Assembly (NCBI RefSeq): GCF_009738225.1
Contig: NZ_CP018187.1
Span: forward strand, 196,501-260,500
Reading direction: 5' to 3'
Source of the DNA: Streptococcus salivarius
GTDB lineage: Bacteria > Bacillota > Bacilli > Lactobacillales > Streptococcaceae
DNA length: 64,000 nucleotides
Part shown: piece by piece, positions 9,393 to 19,754 of the stretch
Numbering within the stretch: the first letter of the stretch is position 1
Layout of the letters: each line of letters starts with the position of its first letter
Position numbers and translations under genes: made by a program
Notes under the pieces: model-generated
Told to the model about the DNA's origin: nothing
What the model saw: only the letters and a program-made list of their open reading frames with translations
Database searches by the model: none

Positions 9393-10970
9393 ATGAGAAC
9401 CTATATTCTTAAATACAAATATGAAAATTTAGTTCATATCTTACTGTTAGCCTTGAATGCTGCTATTTTCGTGAGTGCTTCGGTAACCTTGGCTTTAATG
9501 ACTAATCAGCTAGTATCGAAGCGAATCCAATCCTTTTTAGCTTTATTAGGTTTAGAGGTAGGGCTTTACGTTATTTATTTAGTTTTGAATTATATTATTG
9601 CTGTAAATCAAACAAAACTAATCCAGAAAATGACTTTGTCTATTCGTCAGTCTTATCTTAGTAAAATTATTCACCATTCTTTTAGTGAATTCAGAAAGAG
9701 TGATATTGGAGAGCATCTCTCAGTATTAAATAATGATATCCAATTGATTGAATCAAATGGCTTTACAAGTATTTATACCCTTTGTTCAACAGTATTCACT
9801 ACTTTGTTTTCAATTATTGCCTTATTAAGTTATGATGTAAGGATTGTTCTGTTAGCCATTTTTTTAACTTTGTGTCTGACCTATCTTCCCAAACCATTTA
9901 CCAATAAAATGCAGAAATCAATGGAGAAATTTTCCCAAGCGAATGAGGAGCTTGTTTCTGGAATAAGCGATCAGTTATATGGATATGCAGATATTTATTA
10001 CGCCAGTCGTAAACAGATATTTCTTAGACAAGTGAGGTCCATTGTTGAGGAATATATTGTACAAAAAATTATTTTTACAAAAAGAAATACTAGCACTGAG
10101 ACGCTGATGGCTTTATTTTCAGTTGCCGCTCAGATGTTGATACTTCTTCTAACTGGCTTGTTAATTATTTTTGGGAATATTGCCGTAGGTACCATTGCTT
10201 CTGTGGGTCAGATATCAGGTAATATTTTTAACTCTCTATCCACCATTAATCAGCTGCAAGTGACAATTAAGTCTGTCGATCCTATCTTAAAAAAATTTCA
10301 CGATTTTCCAGAGGATCCAAAGACTTGCATAGCGACTATTCAGGATGTTCGTTTTGAGAATGTAAGTTATCATTTTGGAGAGAAGGGTATTATTGAGGGA
10401 TTCACCCAAACCTTTAAAAAAGGAGGAAAGTACGCTATTACTGGATGCTCAGGTAGTGGGAAGTCCACCCTGCTTAATATGCTCCTAGGAAATCTTAAAG
10501 ATTATGAGGGAAAAATCTTGTTTGAGAAATTGGAGTTAAAAGAGATTGATGAGAACTCAATCGTATCTAACTGTGCCTATGTTGGGAGTCAAACTCATAT
10601 CTATAATGATACCTTGAGGAACAACCTAACTCTTTGGAATGAAGCCGTTACTGATACGCACATCAAGGAAGTTCTTGAAAGGGTTAATCTTTTATCTTTC
10701 TTAAGCCGTATAGATGAGCAAGTAAGTGACGGTAGCTTTTCGGAGGGTCAAAAACAAAGAATAGGCCTGATAAGAGCGTTTTTAAAAGGAAGTTCTGTTG
10801 TGATTTTTGATGAAGCCACTGCAAATCTTGACCATAAAAATGCTACTCGTATTGAGCACCTATTATTAAGTGATCCTAATATCACTTATATCACGGTTAC
10901 CCACCATCTAATAAAGGAAAATGAACCATATTTTGATGAGATTATTCGTTTGGGAGAGGGCACTGAGTAA
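9393..10970 (+). CDS. ABC exporter with fused membrane and ATPase domains
   Basis: A 525-residue half-transporter. The N-terminal part (about 1-290) is a hydrophobic exporter-type membrane domain. The C-terminal ATPase has Walker A GCSGSGKST near residue 350, an unusual signature FSEGQKQR, Walker B VVIFDEAT and an H-loop Thr-His-His. No peptidase C39 domain is present. The GAGGAA before the ATG at 9393 decides the start; a GTG at 9381 is the alternative. It follows an Rgg regulator, so peptide export or self-protection is possible, but the substrate is unknown. It probably works as a homodimer. Confidence 0.75.
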   Translation: MRTYILKYKYENLVHILLLALNAAIFVSASVTLALMTNQLVSKRIQSFLALLGLEVGLYVIYLVLNYIIAVNQTKLIQKMTLSIRQSYLSKIIHHSFSEFRKSDIGEHLSVLNNDIQLIESNGFTSIYTLCSTVFTTLFSIIALLSYDVRIVLLAIFLTLCLTYLPKPFTNKMQKSMEKFSQANEELVSGISDQLYGYADIYYASRKQIFLRQVRSIVEEYIVQKIIFTKRNTSTETLMALFSVAAQMLILLLTGLLIIFGNIAVGTIASVGQISGNIFNSLSTINQLQVTIKSVDPILKKFHDFPEDPKTCIATIQDVRFENVSYHFGEKGIIEGFTQTFKKGGKYAITGCSGSGKSTLLNMLLGNLKDYEGKILFEKLELKEIDENSIVSNCAYVGSQTHIYNDTLRNNLTLWNEAVTDTHIKEVLERVNLLSFLSRIDEQVSDGSFSEGQKQRIGLIRAFLKGSSVVIFDEATANLDHKNATRIEHLLLSDPNITYITVTHHLIKENEPYFDEIIRLGEGTE

Positions 10971-11007
10971 ATGTTTTATATGATAAATGCCTAGTATTTA
11001 TTTCAAT

Positions 11008-11113
11008 TTTACTAACGGCAGTCAAAGTGCTATAATGTAAGGGATTGTGAATTTAGCGTGTTTTGCTATTTTCAAAAAAGAAAAAAACAAATCAGAGATG
11101 TCAGAACATCTCT
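11008..11113 (+). promoter_or_regulatory. Promoter and leader hairpin of the YebC-family gene
   Basis: TTTACT (11008-11013) and TATAAT (11031-11036) are 17 bp apart. The leader carries a perfect hairpin, AGAGATG (11094-11100) with CATCTCT (11107-11113), five bases before the ribosome site GAGGTG. Confidence 0.6.
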
Positions 11114-11130
11114 TAGAAGAGGTGAATCCC

Positions 11131-11847
11131 ATGGGACGTAAATGGGCTAATATCGTTGCTAAGAAAACTGCTAAAGATGGTGCAAACTCTAAGGTGTACG
11201 CTAAGTTTGGTGTTGAAATCTATGTAGCTGCTAAACAAGGTGAACCAGATCCAGAATCAAACTCAGCTTTGAAATTTGTTTTGGAGCGTGCTAAACAAGC
11301 GCAAGTGCCAAAACACGTTATTGATAAGGCCATTGATAAGGCTAAAGGTAACACAGATGAAACTTTCGTTGAAGGACGTTATGAAGGGTTTGGGCCAAAT
11401 GGTTCTATGATCATCGTAGATACTTTGACTTCAAACGTTAACCGTACAGCTGCTAACGTACGTACTGCCTTTGGTAAAAATGGCGGTAACATGGGTGCAT
11501 CAGGTTCTGTTTCATACATGTTTGATAAAAAAGGTGTTATCGTTTTTGCAGGTGAAGATGCAGACGCAATCTTTGAACAATTGCTTGAAGCTGATGTAGA
11601 AGTTGAAGATGTAGAAGCAGAAGATGGTACTATCACTGTTTATACTGAGCCAACAGATCTTCATAAAGCGTTGGAAGCTCTCCGTGCTAACGGACAAGAA
11701 GAGTTCCAAGTGACTGAACTTGAAATGATTCCACAAACTGAGGTTACTCTTGAAGGTGAAGACCTTGAAGTTTTCGAAGGACTTATTGATGCGCTTGAAG
11801 CAGACGATGATGTTCAAAAGGTTTACCACAACGTAGCAGATATGTAA
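11131..11847 (+). CDS. YebC/PmpR-family DNA-binding regulator (YeeN type)
   Basis: A 238-residue protein, exactly the family length, starting [12 protein letters not shown], the YeeN-like form of the YebC family. Members are DNA-binding regulators, and some act in translation by relieving ribosome stalling. Acidic C-terminal segments ([21 protein letters not shown]) are typical. An upstream in-frame start at 11047 would run through the leader hairpin. The ATG at 11131 has GAGGTG six bases upstream. It is monocistronic, with its own promoter and terminator. Confidence 0.9.
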   Translation: MGRKWANIVAKKTAKDGANSKVYAKFGVEIYVAAKQGEPDPESNSALKFVLERAKQAQVPKHVIDKAIDKAKGNTDETFVEGRYEGFGPNGSMIIVDTLTSNVNRTAANVRTAFGKNGGNMGASGSVSYMFDKKGVIVFAGEDADAIFEQLLEADVEVEDVEAEDGTITVYTEPTDLHKALEALRANGQEEFQVTELEMIPQTEVTLEGEDLEVFEGLIDALEADDDVQKVYHNVADM

Positions 11848-11855
11848 TCTCATTC

Positions 11856-11887
11856 AACACTTTCCTCACGATGGAAAGTGTTTTTGT
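11856..11887 (+). terminator. Terminator of the YebC-family gene
   Basis: AACACTTTCC and GGAAAGTGTT form a perfect 10-bp stem ending in a T run. Confidence 0.93.
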
Positions 11888-11972
11888 GTGGTCTGTCTAA
11901 GGATTTGTCTTGCTTGTCCTGACTTAATCTGATATAGTAGTAGCCAAGTGAATTATTGGAGGAATACGAAAT

Positions 11973-12311
11973 ATGAATATGATGCTAGTTTTGGCCATTT
12001 ATGTGGTCGCTATTGTTGCTTATGTGGCTTTCAGCCGTCGTCGCCAAGCAAAGGCACAGGAAGACCGTTTTGCAGGCCTTGCTAAGGGTGCTGAAGTTGA
12101 AACAATCGGTGGTTTGATTGCTATTGTTGATGAGATTGACAAAGAGAATAACCGTATCGTTTTGGATGCAGAAGGTGTCTTCTTGACTTTTGATTTGAGT
12201 CGTTCAATCATGAAAGTGATCACACCAGCACCAACTACAGAAACAGCAGAAACAACTAAAAAGACAATTATCGAAGAAGATTCAGCAATTGAGTCTTCTG
12301 ATGAAAAGTAA
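11973..12311 (+). CDS. yajC: Preprotein translocase accessory subunit YajC
   Basis: A 112-residue membrane protein with one N-terminal membrane helix (residues 2-20), then SRRRQAK and the YajC core KGAEVETIGGLIAIVDEID. The C-terminus is Thr/Glu rich and poorly conserved. YajC assists SecDF or the Sec translocon at the membrane. GGAGG lies ten bases before the ATG. A terminator follows, so it is transcribed alone. Confidence 0.92.
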   Translation: MNMMLVLAIYVVAIVAYVAFSRRRQAKAQEDRFAGLAKGAEVETIGGLIAIVDEIDKENNRIVLDAEGVFLTFDLSRSIMKVITPAPTTETAETTKKTIIEEDSAIESSDEK

Positions 12312-12323
12312 GATGTGTATTTG

Positions 12324-12349
12324 AGACTAGGTTAAATCCTGGTCTTTTT
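12324..12349 (+). terminator. Terminator of yajC
   Basis: GACTAGG and CCTGGTC arms (one G-T pair) around a six-base loop, then five T residues. Confidence 0.85.
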
Positions 12350-12439
12350 GCGTTTTCTAATCTTATCGGTATTAAAAGCTGTTCAGAACCCCTGAAAATG
12401 TGGTAAAATAAAGGGTAAACTATATTTAGAGGATATTCC

Positions 12440-13189
12440 ATGTTTAAATTTAGAAAAAAATCTCATCAAGAGGTTCTAGACAATATTCCCAACCATATTG
12501 GTATTATTATGGATGGAAATGGCCGTTGGGCTAAAAAGCGTCTACAACCACGTGTGATGGGGCATAAGGCTGGGATGGACGCCTTGCAAAAGGTAACTAT
12601 CGAAGCATCACAACTTGGAGTTAAGGTATTGACAGTCTATGCCTTCTCAACTGAAAACTGGTCACGCCCACAAGATGAAGTGAAATTCATCATGAATTTG
12701 CCAGTTGAATTTTTTAACAAGTATGTACCAGAATTAGACAAAAACAATGTTCGTATTTTGACAATCGGAGATAACAGTCGTTTGCCTAAGGAGACTTTAG
12801 ATGCTCTTGAAAAGGCAGTTGAGCAGACGAAACATAATTCCGGTTTGGTTCTTAATTTTGCACTGAACTATGGTGGTCGTGCGGAGATTGTGTCTGCTGT
12901 TCAAGCGATTGCTAGAGAGGTTGAAGCAGGAAAACTCAGTCCTGAAGCTATTGATGAAGATCTCATTGCTAAGCATTTGATGACAGATAAATTGCCTTAC
13001 CTCTATCGTGATCCAGATTTAATTATCCGTACGAGTGGCGAGCTTCGTCTTAGTAATTTCTTACCTTGGCAGTCTGCCTATAGTGAGTTTTACTTCACAG
13101 ATGTTTTCTGGCCAGACTTTGACCAGCAGGGGCTACGTCAAGCCATCTCTGACTACAATAAACGTCACCGTCGCTTCGGTGGTGTCTAG
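12440..13189 (+). CDS. uppS: Undecaprenyl diphosphate synthase (isoprenyl transferase)
   Basis: A 249-residue cis-prenyltransferase that builds the C55 lipid carrier for peptidoglycan and other wall polymers. The N-terminal IIMDGNGRWAKKR carries the catalytic Asp and substrate-binding residues, and the C-terminal RTSGELRLSNFLPWQSAYSE is the second signature. AGAGGA precedes the ATG. It begins the uppS-cdsA-rseP-proS run, with cdsA only 12 bases away, the usual Firmicute order. Confidence 0.97.
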   Translation: MFKFRKKSHQEVLDNIPNHIGIIMDGNGRWAKKRLQPRVMGHKAGMDALQKVTIEASQLGVKVLTVYAFSTENWSRPQDEVKFIMNLPVEFFNKYVPELDKNNVRILTIGDNSRLPKETLDALEKAVEQTKHNSGLVLNFALNYGGRAEIVSAVQAIAREVEAGKLSPEAIDEDLIAKHLMTDKLPYLYRDPDLIIRTSGELRLSNFLPWQSAYSEFYFTDVFWPDFDQQGLRQAISDYNKRHRRFGGV

Positions 13190-13201
13190 AAAGGACCTCT
13201 C

Positions 13202-13996
13202 ATGCAAGAACGTTTAATTGGTGGGGGTGTGGCAGCAGCCATTTTCCTCCCATTGCTCTTTATCGGCGGTCTTCCTTTCCAACTTTTAGTTGGGGCTATG
13301 GCCATGGTTGCGGTGTCTGAGATGCTTCGCATGAAGCACTTGGAGATTTTCTCTATCGAGGGTATTTTATCAATGGTGGCAGCCTTTATCTTGGCTGTAC
13401 CGATTGATCGGTATTTTATCAGTCTTCCAACAAATGCTAGTGTGACAGGTTTCGCTGTTATTTCATTTTTGATTCTAGCAGGGACTGTCCTTAATAGCGA
13501 CCACTATTCTTTTGATGATGCAGCTTATCCAATCGCATCTGCCTTTTATGTTGGTTTTGGTTTACAAAATCTCATTGCAGCACGTTTGGATAGTTGGGAA
13601 AAGGTTCTCTTTGCCCTTTTTATTGTTTGGGCAACGGATATTGGGGCTTATCTTTTTGGTCGTCAATTTGGTCAAAATAAGTTATTGCCAAAAGTATCAC
13701 CAAATAAGACTATTGAAGGTAGTGTTGGGGGTATCTTATCAGCAATCATTGTGGCTCTTATCTTTGGTTTGATTAACCACGGAGTTTATGCCCCTCATAA
13801 CTTCTTCTGGTTGCTCATCTGTACGATTCTCTTTAGTATTTTTGGTCAATTTGGTGATTTGGTTGAATCAGCTATTAAACGTCACTTTGGCGTTAAAGAC
13901 TCAGGCAATCTCATTCCTGGGCATGGTGGTATTTTGGACCGTTGTGACAGCTGGATCTTCGTTTTCCCAATCATGCACTTCCTAGGACTTTTTTAA
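13202..13996 (+). CDS. cdsA: Phosphatidate cytidylyltransferase
   Basis: A 264-residue polytopic membrane enzyme that makes CDP-diacylglycerol from phosphatidate and CTP for phospholipid synthesis. The C-terminal signature appears as KRHFGVKDSGNLIPGHGG followed by LDRCDSW. Several hydrophobic helices cover the rest. AAAGGA lies before the start, 12 bases after uppS, and rseP begins 16 bases downstream, so the genes are co-transcribed. Confidence 0.96.
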   Translation: MQERLIGGGVAAAIFLPLLFIGGLPFQLLVGAMAMVAVSEMLRMKHLEIFSIEGILSMVAAFILAVPIDRYFISLPTNASVTGFAVISFLILAGTVLNSDHYSFDDAAYPIASAFYVGFGLQNLIAARLDSWEKVLFALFIVWATDIGAYLFGRQFGQNKLLPKVSPNKTIEGSVGGILSAIIVALIFGLINHGVYAPHNFFWLLICTILFSIFGQFGDLVESAIKRHFGVKDSGNLIPGHGGILDRCDSWIFVFPIMHFLGLF

Positions 13997-14012
13997 GAGT
14001 GGGGGTGTCTAG

Positions 14013-15275
14013 ATGAAAGCTATTATTACCTTTTTACTGATTTTCTGTGTGATTGTCGTTTTCCATGAGTTTGGTCATTTCTTTTTCGCCAAACGTTCAG
14101 GAATTTTGGTTCGTGAATTTGCCATTGGTATGGGACCGAAAATTTTTGCACACACTGGTAAGGATGGTACCGTTTATACTATCCGTATCCTCCCTTTGGG
14201 TGGTTATGTCCGTATGGCTGGTTGGGGTGAAGATACAACTGAGATTAAAACAGGTAGTCCTGCTAGTCTAACGATTGGATCAGATGGTAAGGTAAGACGT
14301 ATCAACCTTTCGGATCGCCAGGTTGACCAGACGGCTTTACCTATGAACGTCACTGCCTATGATTTGGAAGATAAGTTAACCATTACAGGTCTAGTCCTAG
14401 ATGAGAGCAAGACCTATGAGGTTGACCATGATGCCACTATCGTTGAGGAGGATGGTACAGAACTTCGTATCGCTCCTAAGGATGTCCAATATCAAAATGC
14501 TAGCATTTGGGGACGCTTAATTACCAACTTTGCTGGTCCTATGAATAACTTCATTCTTGGGGTGCTTGTCTTTATTATCTTAGCCTTTGTTCAAGGTGGT
14601 GTTCAAGACACATCAACCAACCGTATTCAGGTGGCTGATGGTGGTGCTGCTCAGGTAGCAGGCTTGAAAAATGGTGATGCCATCGAGGCCATCAATAAGG
14701 ACAAGGTTACTGATTGGGACAGCTTGAAGGAAGCATTGACAGAGAATACTCAAAAATTCTCCAAAGGTGACAGCCTTTCTGTGACGGTTAAGAGAAGTAA
14801 CGGTCAGGAAGAAACGGTCTCTGTTAAACCTAAGGAGAGTCAAGGTAGCTACTTTTTGGGTGTTTCTCCTGCCTTAAAAACAGGTCTAAAAGATAAGATT
14901 TTTGGTGGTTTCCAAATGGCTTGGGAAGGGGCCTTCAAAATTCTCGTGGCACTCAAGGGGCTTATCACCAACTTTAGTTTGAATAAACTTGGTGGACCGG
15001 TTGCCATGTTCCAGATGTCTGCCCAGGCTTCAGAAAGTGGCTTGATTTCCATTCTCAACCTTATGGGGATGCTCTCAATTAACTTGGGAATTTTCAATCT
15101 TATCCCAATTCCAGCCCTTGACGGTGGAAAAATTGTTATGAATATTATTGAAGCCATTCGTCGTAAACCACTTAATCAAGAAATTGAAAGCTATATTACA
15201 CTTGCAGGTGTTGCTATCATGGTTGTTCTTATGATTGCAGTCACTTGGAATGATATTATGCGTGCTTTCTTTTAA
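14013..15275 (+). CDS. rseP: Site-2 zinc metalloprotease RseP (Eep)
   Basis: A 420-residue intramembrane protease. The first helix holds [10 protein letters not shown] with the zinc-binding HExxH. The central region (about 190-290) contains a PDZ domain, and the C-terminal membrane part has the [11 protein letters not shown] motif that supplies the third zinc ligand. In streptococci and enterococci this protein (Eep) trims pheromone precursors from lipoprotein signals and processes regulators. It sits in the conserved uppS-cdsA-rseP-proS order. Confidence 0.95.
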   Translation: MKAIITFLLIFCVIVVFHEFGHFFFAKRSGILVREFAIGMGPKIFAHTGKDGTVYTIRILPLGGYVRMAGWGEDTTEIKTGSPASLTIGSDGKVRRINLSDRQVDQTALPMNVTAYDLEDKLTITGLVLDESKTYEVDHDATIVEEDGTELRIAPKDVQYQNASIWGRLITNFAGPMNNFILGVLVFIILAFVQGGVQDTSTNRIQVADGGAAQVAGLKNGDAIEAINKDKVTDWDSLKEALTENTQKFSKGDSLSVTVKRSNGQEETVSVKPKESQGSYFLGVSPALKTGLKDKIFGGFQMAWEGAFKILVALKGLITNFSLNKLGGPVAMFQMSAQASESGLISILNLMGMLSINLGIFNLIPIPALDGGKIVMNIIEAIRRKPLNQEIESYITLAGVAIMVVLMIAVTWNDIMRAFF

Positions 15276-15292
15276 TTAGAAACAAAGAAACG

Positions 15293-15335
15293 AAAGGAAG
15301 TCTAAGGGACTTGACCCAAGGGCCAGCCTCCTTAG
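15293..15335 (+). promoter_or_regulatory. Structured leader of proS with distant ribosome site
   Basis: There is no purine-rich ribosome site next to the proS ATG. AAAGGAAG lies at 15293-15300, about 45 bases upstream. CTAAGG (15302-15307) and CCTTAG (15330-15335) can form a stem that would bring that site to about eight bases from the start. Confidence 0.45.
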
Positions 15336-15342
15336 TATGTAA

Positions 15343-17208
<1,866 letters not shown>

Positions 17209-17214
17209 GATTAA

Positions 17215-17252
17215 AAAATCTTTTCTTGCTGGAGCAGGAAGAGATTTTTCTT
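17215..17252 (+). terminator. Terminator of proS
   Basis: AATCTTTTCTTGCT pairs with AGCAGGAAGAGATT (two G-T pairs) across a tight loop, followed by T-rich sequence. Confidence 0.85.
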
Positions 17253-17298
17253 TTGCAGTGATAATGATAAATTGAGAGAAAAGATAGTAAATTCCAAT

Positions 17299-17327
17299 TT
17301 GACAGAATTGTCTAAATAGTGTAAACT
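17299..17327 (+). promoter_or_regulatory. Promoter of the transporter leader RNA
   Basis: TTGACA at 17299-17304 and TAAACT at 17322-17327 have a 17-bp spacer. It would start a leader of about 480 bases before the fused transporter gene. Confidence 0.6.
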
Positions 17328-17356
17328 TAAAACTATCATAACTACGGAGGCATCAC

Positions 17357-17422
17357 ATGCTTAATAAAGCGACCCATTTGGGAAGTCTTAAAGCTTTTTA
17401 TTACTTTAGTTTCTTTAGATAG
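17357..17422 (+). CDS. Phe/Tyr-rich leader peptide (21 residues)
   Basis: An ATG at 17357 with GGAGG six bases upstream opens a 21-codon frame ending in TAG. Its tail reads AFYYFSFFR: four Phe and two Tyr in seven consecutive residues. A promoter lies just upstream and an intrinsic terminator about 135 bases downstream, before the transporter genes. This layout resembles amino acid attenuation leaders such as pheL or pheM of enteric bacteria. The codon run 17404-17413 can pair with 17468-17477. The role in attenuation is inference; no family match is claimed. Confidence 0.6.
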   Translation: MLNKATHLGSLKAFYYFSFFR

Positions 17423-17588
17423 GACGTTTGTGTTTCAGGATACAAGCGTCAGTCAGTTTGTATCTATGAAGCTAAAGCATTTTGTGATGGATTAGCCGAT
17501 TAGATGAATAGGTCTAACCGGTGACATAAGCTAGCCTGTGCTAGTTAAAATGCAGAAAACCAGTTGGGCCTGTCCTAACTGGTTTTTT
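17404..17588 (+). promoter_or_regulatory. Candidate attenuator with alternative hairpins
   Basis: Visible pairings are: codon run CTTTAGTTTC (17404-17413) with GAAGCTAAAG (17468-17477); GACGTTTGT (17423-17431) with ACAAGCGTC (17442-17450); GATACAA (17439-17445) with TTGTATC (17458-17464), which shares bases with the previous hairpin and so excludes it; and CTAGC/GCTAG (17531-17544). An intrinsic terminator ends the region. The order fits a ribosome-position switch, but no folding was computed. Confidence 0.5.
17558..17588 (+). terminator. Intrinsic terminator inside the transporter leader
   Basis: AACCAGTTGGG (17558-17568) pairs with CCTAACTGGTT (17574-17584), an 11-bp stem with one G-T pair, followed by six T residues. 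It lies 225 bases before the transporter start and would stop leader transcription by default. Confidence 0.88.
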
Positions 17589-17613
17589 CATACCGTGGTC
17601 TATTTTTAGTTTT

Positions 17614-17769
17614 CTTTTGACCTTTAGATGTCTAAAAAATGGTGAATTCTAGCCAACTTTTATAAGGTCAAAAGGTGATGGTCTTTGGACGACGGACTTT
17701 AGGATCTGATGAAGCGATGTAAGGTCTAATTTGCTTGCTTTTGACCCTATCGTCTCGGAAAAAGCATAA
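17614..17769 (+). promoter_or_regulatory. Second leader element with three related arms and a possible promoter
   Basis: CTTTTGACCTT (17614-17624) and AAGGTCAAAAG (17664-17674) are perfect 11-base complements. GCTTTTGACC at 17737-17746 is a third arm that can also pair with the middle one. TTGACC at 17741-17746 with CATAAA at 17764-17769 (17-bp spacer) could serve as a separate promoter for the transporter genes. No ribosomal start is visible here. Confidence 0.4.
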
Positions 17770-17813
17770 AAGAAAATTGGAAATAGATAGAATAAAAAAT
17801 AGAGGTATACAAG

Positions 17814-19754
17814 ATGAAGAAATTCTTGGTCAGTATGATGGCTGTTATCACAGCTGTCCTCTTGGTAGCATGTTCCAATGCTTCTAATAAAGACTTGGTT
17901 CACGTCGGTGTGCTCCAATATGTGGAACATCCTTCCTTGTCAGCGACACGTAAAGGGTTCATTGAAGAACTCAAAGAGGAAGGTTATGTTGACGGTAAGA
18001 ACATCAAAATTGATTATCAGAATGCACAAGGGGATCAGTCTAACTTGCAGACGATTTCTCAGTCGCTTATTGAAGATAACGATCTTATGTTGGCTATCGC
18101 AACCCCAGCAGCTCAGTCTTTGAGTAGTTTGACAAAGGACAAGCCAATTCTCTTTACAGCTGTCACAGATCCAGTCTCAGCTAAACTGGTTAAGTCTATG
18201 GACAATGTTGGAGGAAATGTGACGGGAACAAGTGACATGTCACCTATCAACAAACAAGTTGAGTTGTTGAAAAAGGTCCTTCCAAATACTAAAAAAGTTG
18301 GGATTATGTACACGACCAGCGAGCGTAACTCAGAGGTTCAGGTTGAAGAAGCCAAGAAATACTTCAAGGAAGCTGGTATTGAAACGGTTATTAAGGGAAT
18401 TTCATCAACCAACGATATCCAAGACACAGCCAAAAGTTTGATGAGTCAGACCCAAGTCATCTTCATCCCAACTGACAATACTATTGTTAGTGCTATTAAT
18501 ACCTTGGTAGATCTTTCTAAAGAGACTAAGGTTCCAGTTGTTGGTAGTGACGCTGGTAGTGTGGAAAAAGGTGTCCTATTCACTTATGGAACCAACTATG
18601 AAGCGCTTGGTCGTCAAACAGGTAAGTTGGCAGGCCGTGTTCTCCGAGGTGAGAAGGTCAAGGATGTCGATGCAGAGTATCCTAAAACACTAAATGTTGT
18701 GGTTAACCATGACATGGCTAAAGAACTTGGCATTGATGTTTCTAGTATTAGTGACGAGGAATCTAAGGCATCAACACAAGATGACAAACCGATTGCCAAA
18801 AAAGATAAGGGTGTCATTAAGCTTAAGGTTAATAAGTCATCTAAGAATGGTTTTTCAAATGTGGTGCTGACAGCTATTTCTCAGGGACTTCTCTGGGCAA
18901 TTATGGCTATTGGGGTCTTCATTACCTTCCGTATTTTGGACCTTGCTGATTTGACAGCTGAGGGGGCCTTCCCACTTGGTGCTGCTACGACAACTATCAT
19001 GATTATCCGTGGAATCAACCCAATCTTTGCGACTCTAGGTGGTTTTGTGGCTGGTATGCTTGCTGGAGCTGTGTCTGGTTTTATGCATACGAAAATGAAG
19101 ATACCAGCACTTTTAACAGGGATTATTACCTTAACGGGGCTCTATTCCGTTAACCTTTTGGTTCTTGGAAGTGCCAATGTCTCTCTATCGGGACATAATA
19201 CGCTAGTAACTATGGTGATGGGACTCGGTTTGTCTAAGCTGAATGGTGTGATTCTATTAGGACTGATTTTTGTTAGTCTGGTAGTGCTTATGTTGGTTGT
19301 TCTCCTTAATACGCAGGTTGGTCTGGCCCTTCGTGCGACAGGTGATAACCTTGCCATGGGTGAAGCCAATGGTATCAAGGTTGACCGTATGAAGATTCTT
19401 GGCTACATGATTTCCAATGGTTTGATTGCCCTATCAGGTGCCCTCCTAGCTCAAAACAATGGCTATGCGGATATGAATATGGGTACTGGTACAATCGTAA
19501 ATGGCTTGGCTGCAATTATCTTGGCTGAAGTTATCGTCAAGTATCTACCACTTGGTAAACGCCTGTGGTCAATTGTTGTAGGAGCTGTTCTTTACCGTCT
19601 GGTCTTGGTTATTATCCTTGCCATGAACGTTGATGCTCAAATGTTGAAATTGGCTTCAGCCATCTTGCTTGCCGTCATCCTATATGTACCAGAAGTACGA
19701 CAAAAATTGAAAATCAAACCTAACAAATCCTTGACTTTAGGAGGTGACAAGTAA
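17814..19754 (+). CDS. Fused substrate-binding lipoprotein and ABC permease, probable aromatic amino acid importer
   Basis: A 646-residue two-domain protein. Residues 1-20 are a lipoprotein signal ending LLVAC, with Cys20 as the lipidated residue. About 27-310 is a TrpX-like ABC substrate-binding domain. A Lys/Asp-rich linker (about 310-340) leads to a permease domain (about 343-632) with the hydrophobic helices of the branched-chain/ribose permease type. Related binding proteins bind Trp or Phe. The two parts are usually separate genes; here one frame is continuous with no stop. The ATPase gene overlaps its stop by one base. Confidence 0.8.
   Translation: MKKFLVSMMAVITAVLLVACSNASNKDLVHVGVLQYVEHPSLSATRKGFIEELKEEGYVDGKNIKIDYQNAQGDQSNLQTISQSLIEDNDLMLAIATPAAQSLSSLTKDKPILFTAVTDPVSAKLVKSMDNVGGNVTGTSDMSPINKQVELLKKVLPNTKKVGIMYTTSERNSEVQVEEAKKYFKEAGIETVIKGISSTNDIQDTAKSLMSQTQVIFIPTDNTIVSAINTLVDLSKETKVPVVGSDAGSVEKGVLFTYGTNYEALGRQTGKLAGRVLRGEKVKDVDAEYPKTLNVVVNHDMAKELGIDVSSISDEESKASTQDDKPIAKKDKGVIKLKVNKSSKNGFSNVVLTAISQGLLWAIMAIGVFITFRILDLADLTAEGAFPLGAATTTIMIIRGINPIFATLGGFVAGMLAGAVSGFMHTKMKIPALLTGIITLTGLYSVNLLVLGSANVSLSGHNTLVTMVMGLGLSKLNGVILLGLIFVSLVVLMLVVLLNTQVGLALRATGDNLAMGEANGIKVDRMKILGYMISNGLIALSGALLAQNNGYADMNMGTGTIVNGLAAIILAEVIVKYLPLGKRLWSIVVGAVLYRLVLVIILAMNVDAQMLKLASAILLAVILYVPEVRQKLKIKPNKSLTLGGDK

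Noticed and set aside
17357..17590. T-box control of the aromatic transporter
   Set aside because: No AGGGTGGNACCGCG-like T-box sequence is visible anywhere in the leader; the peptide layout explains the region better.
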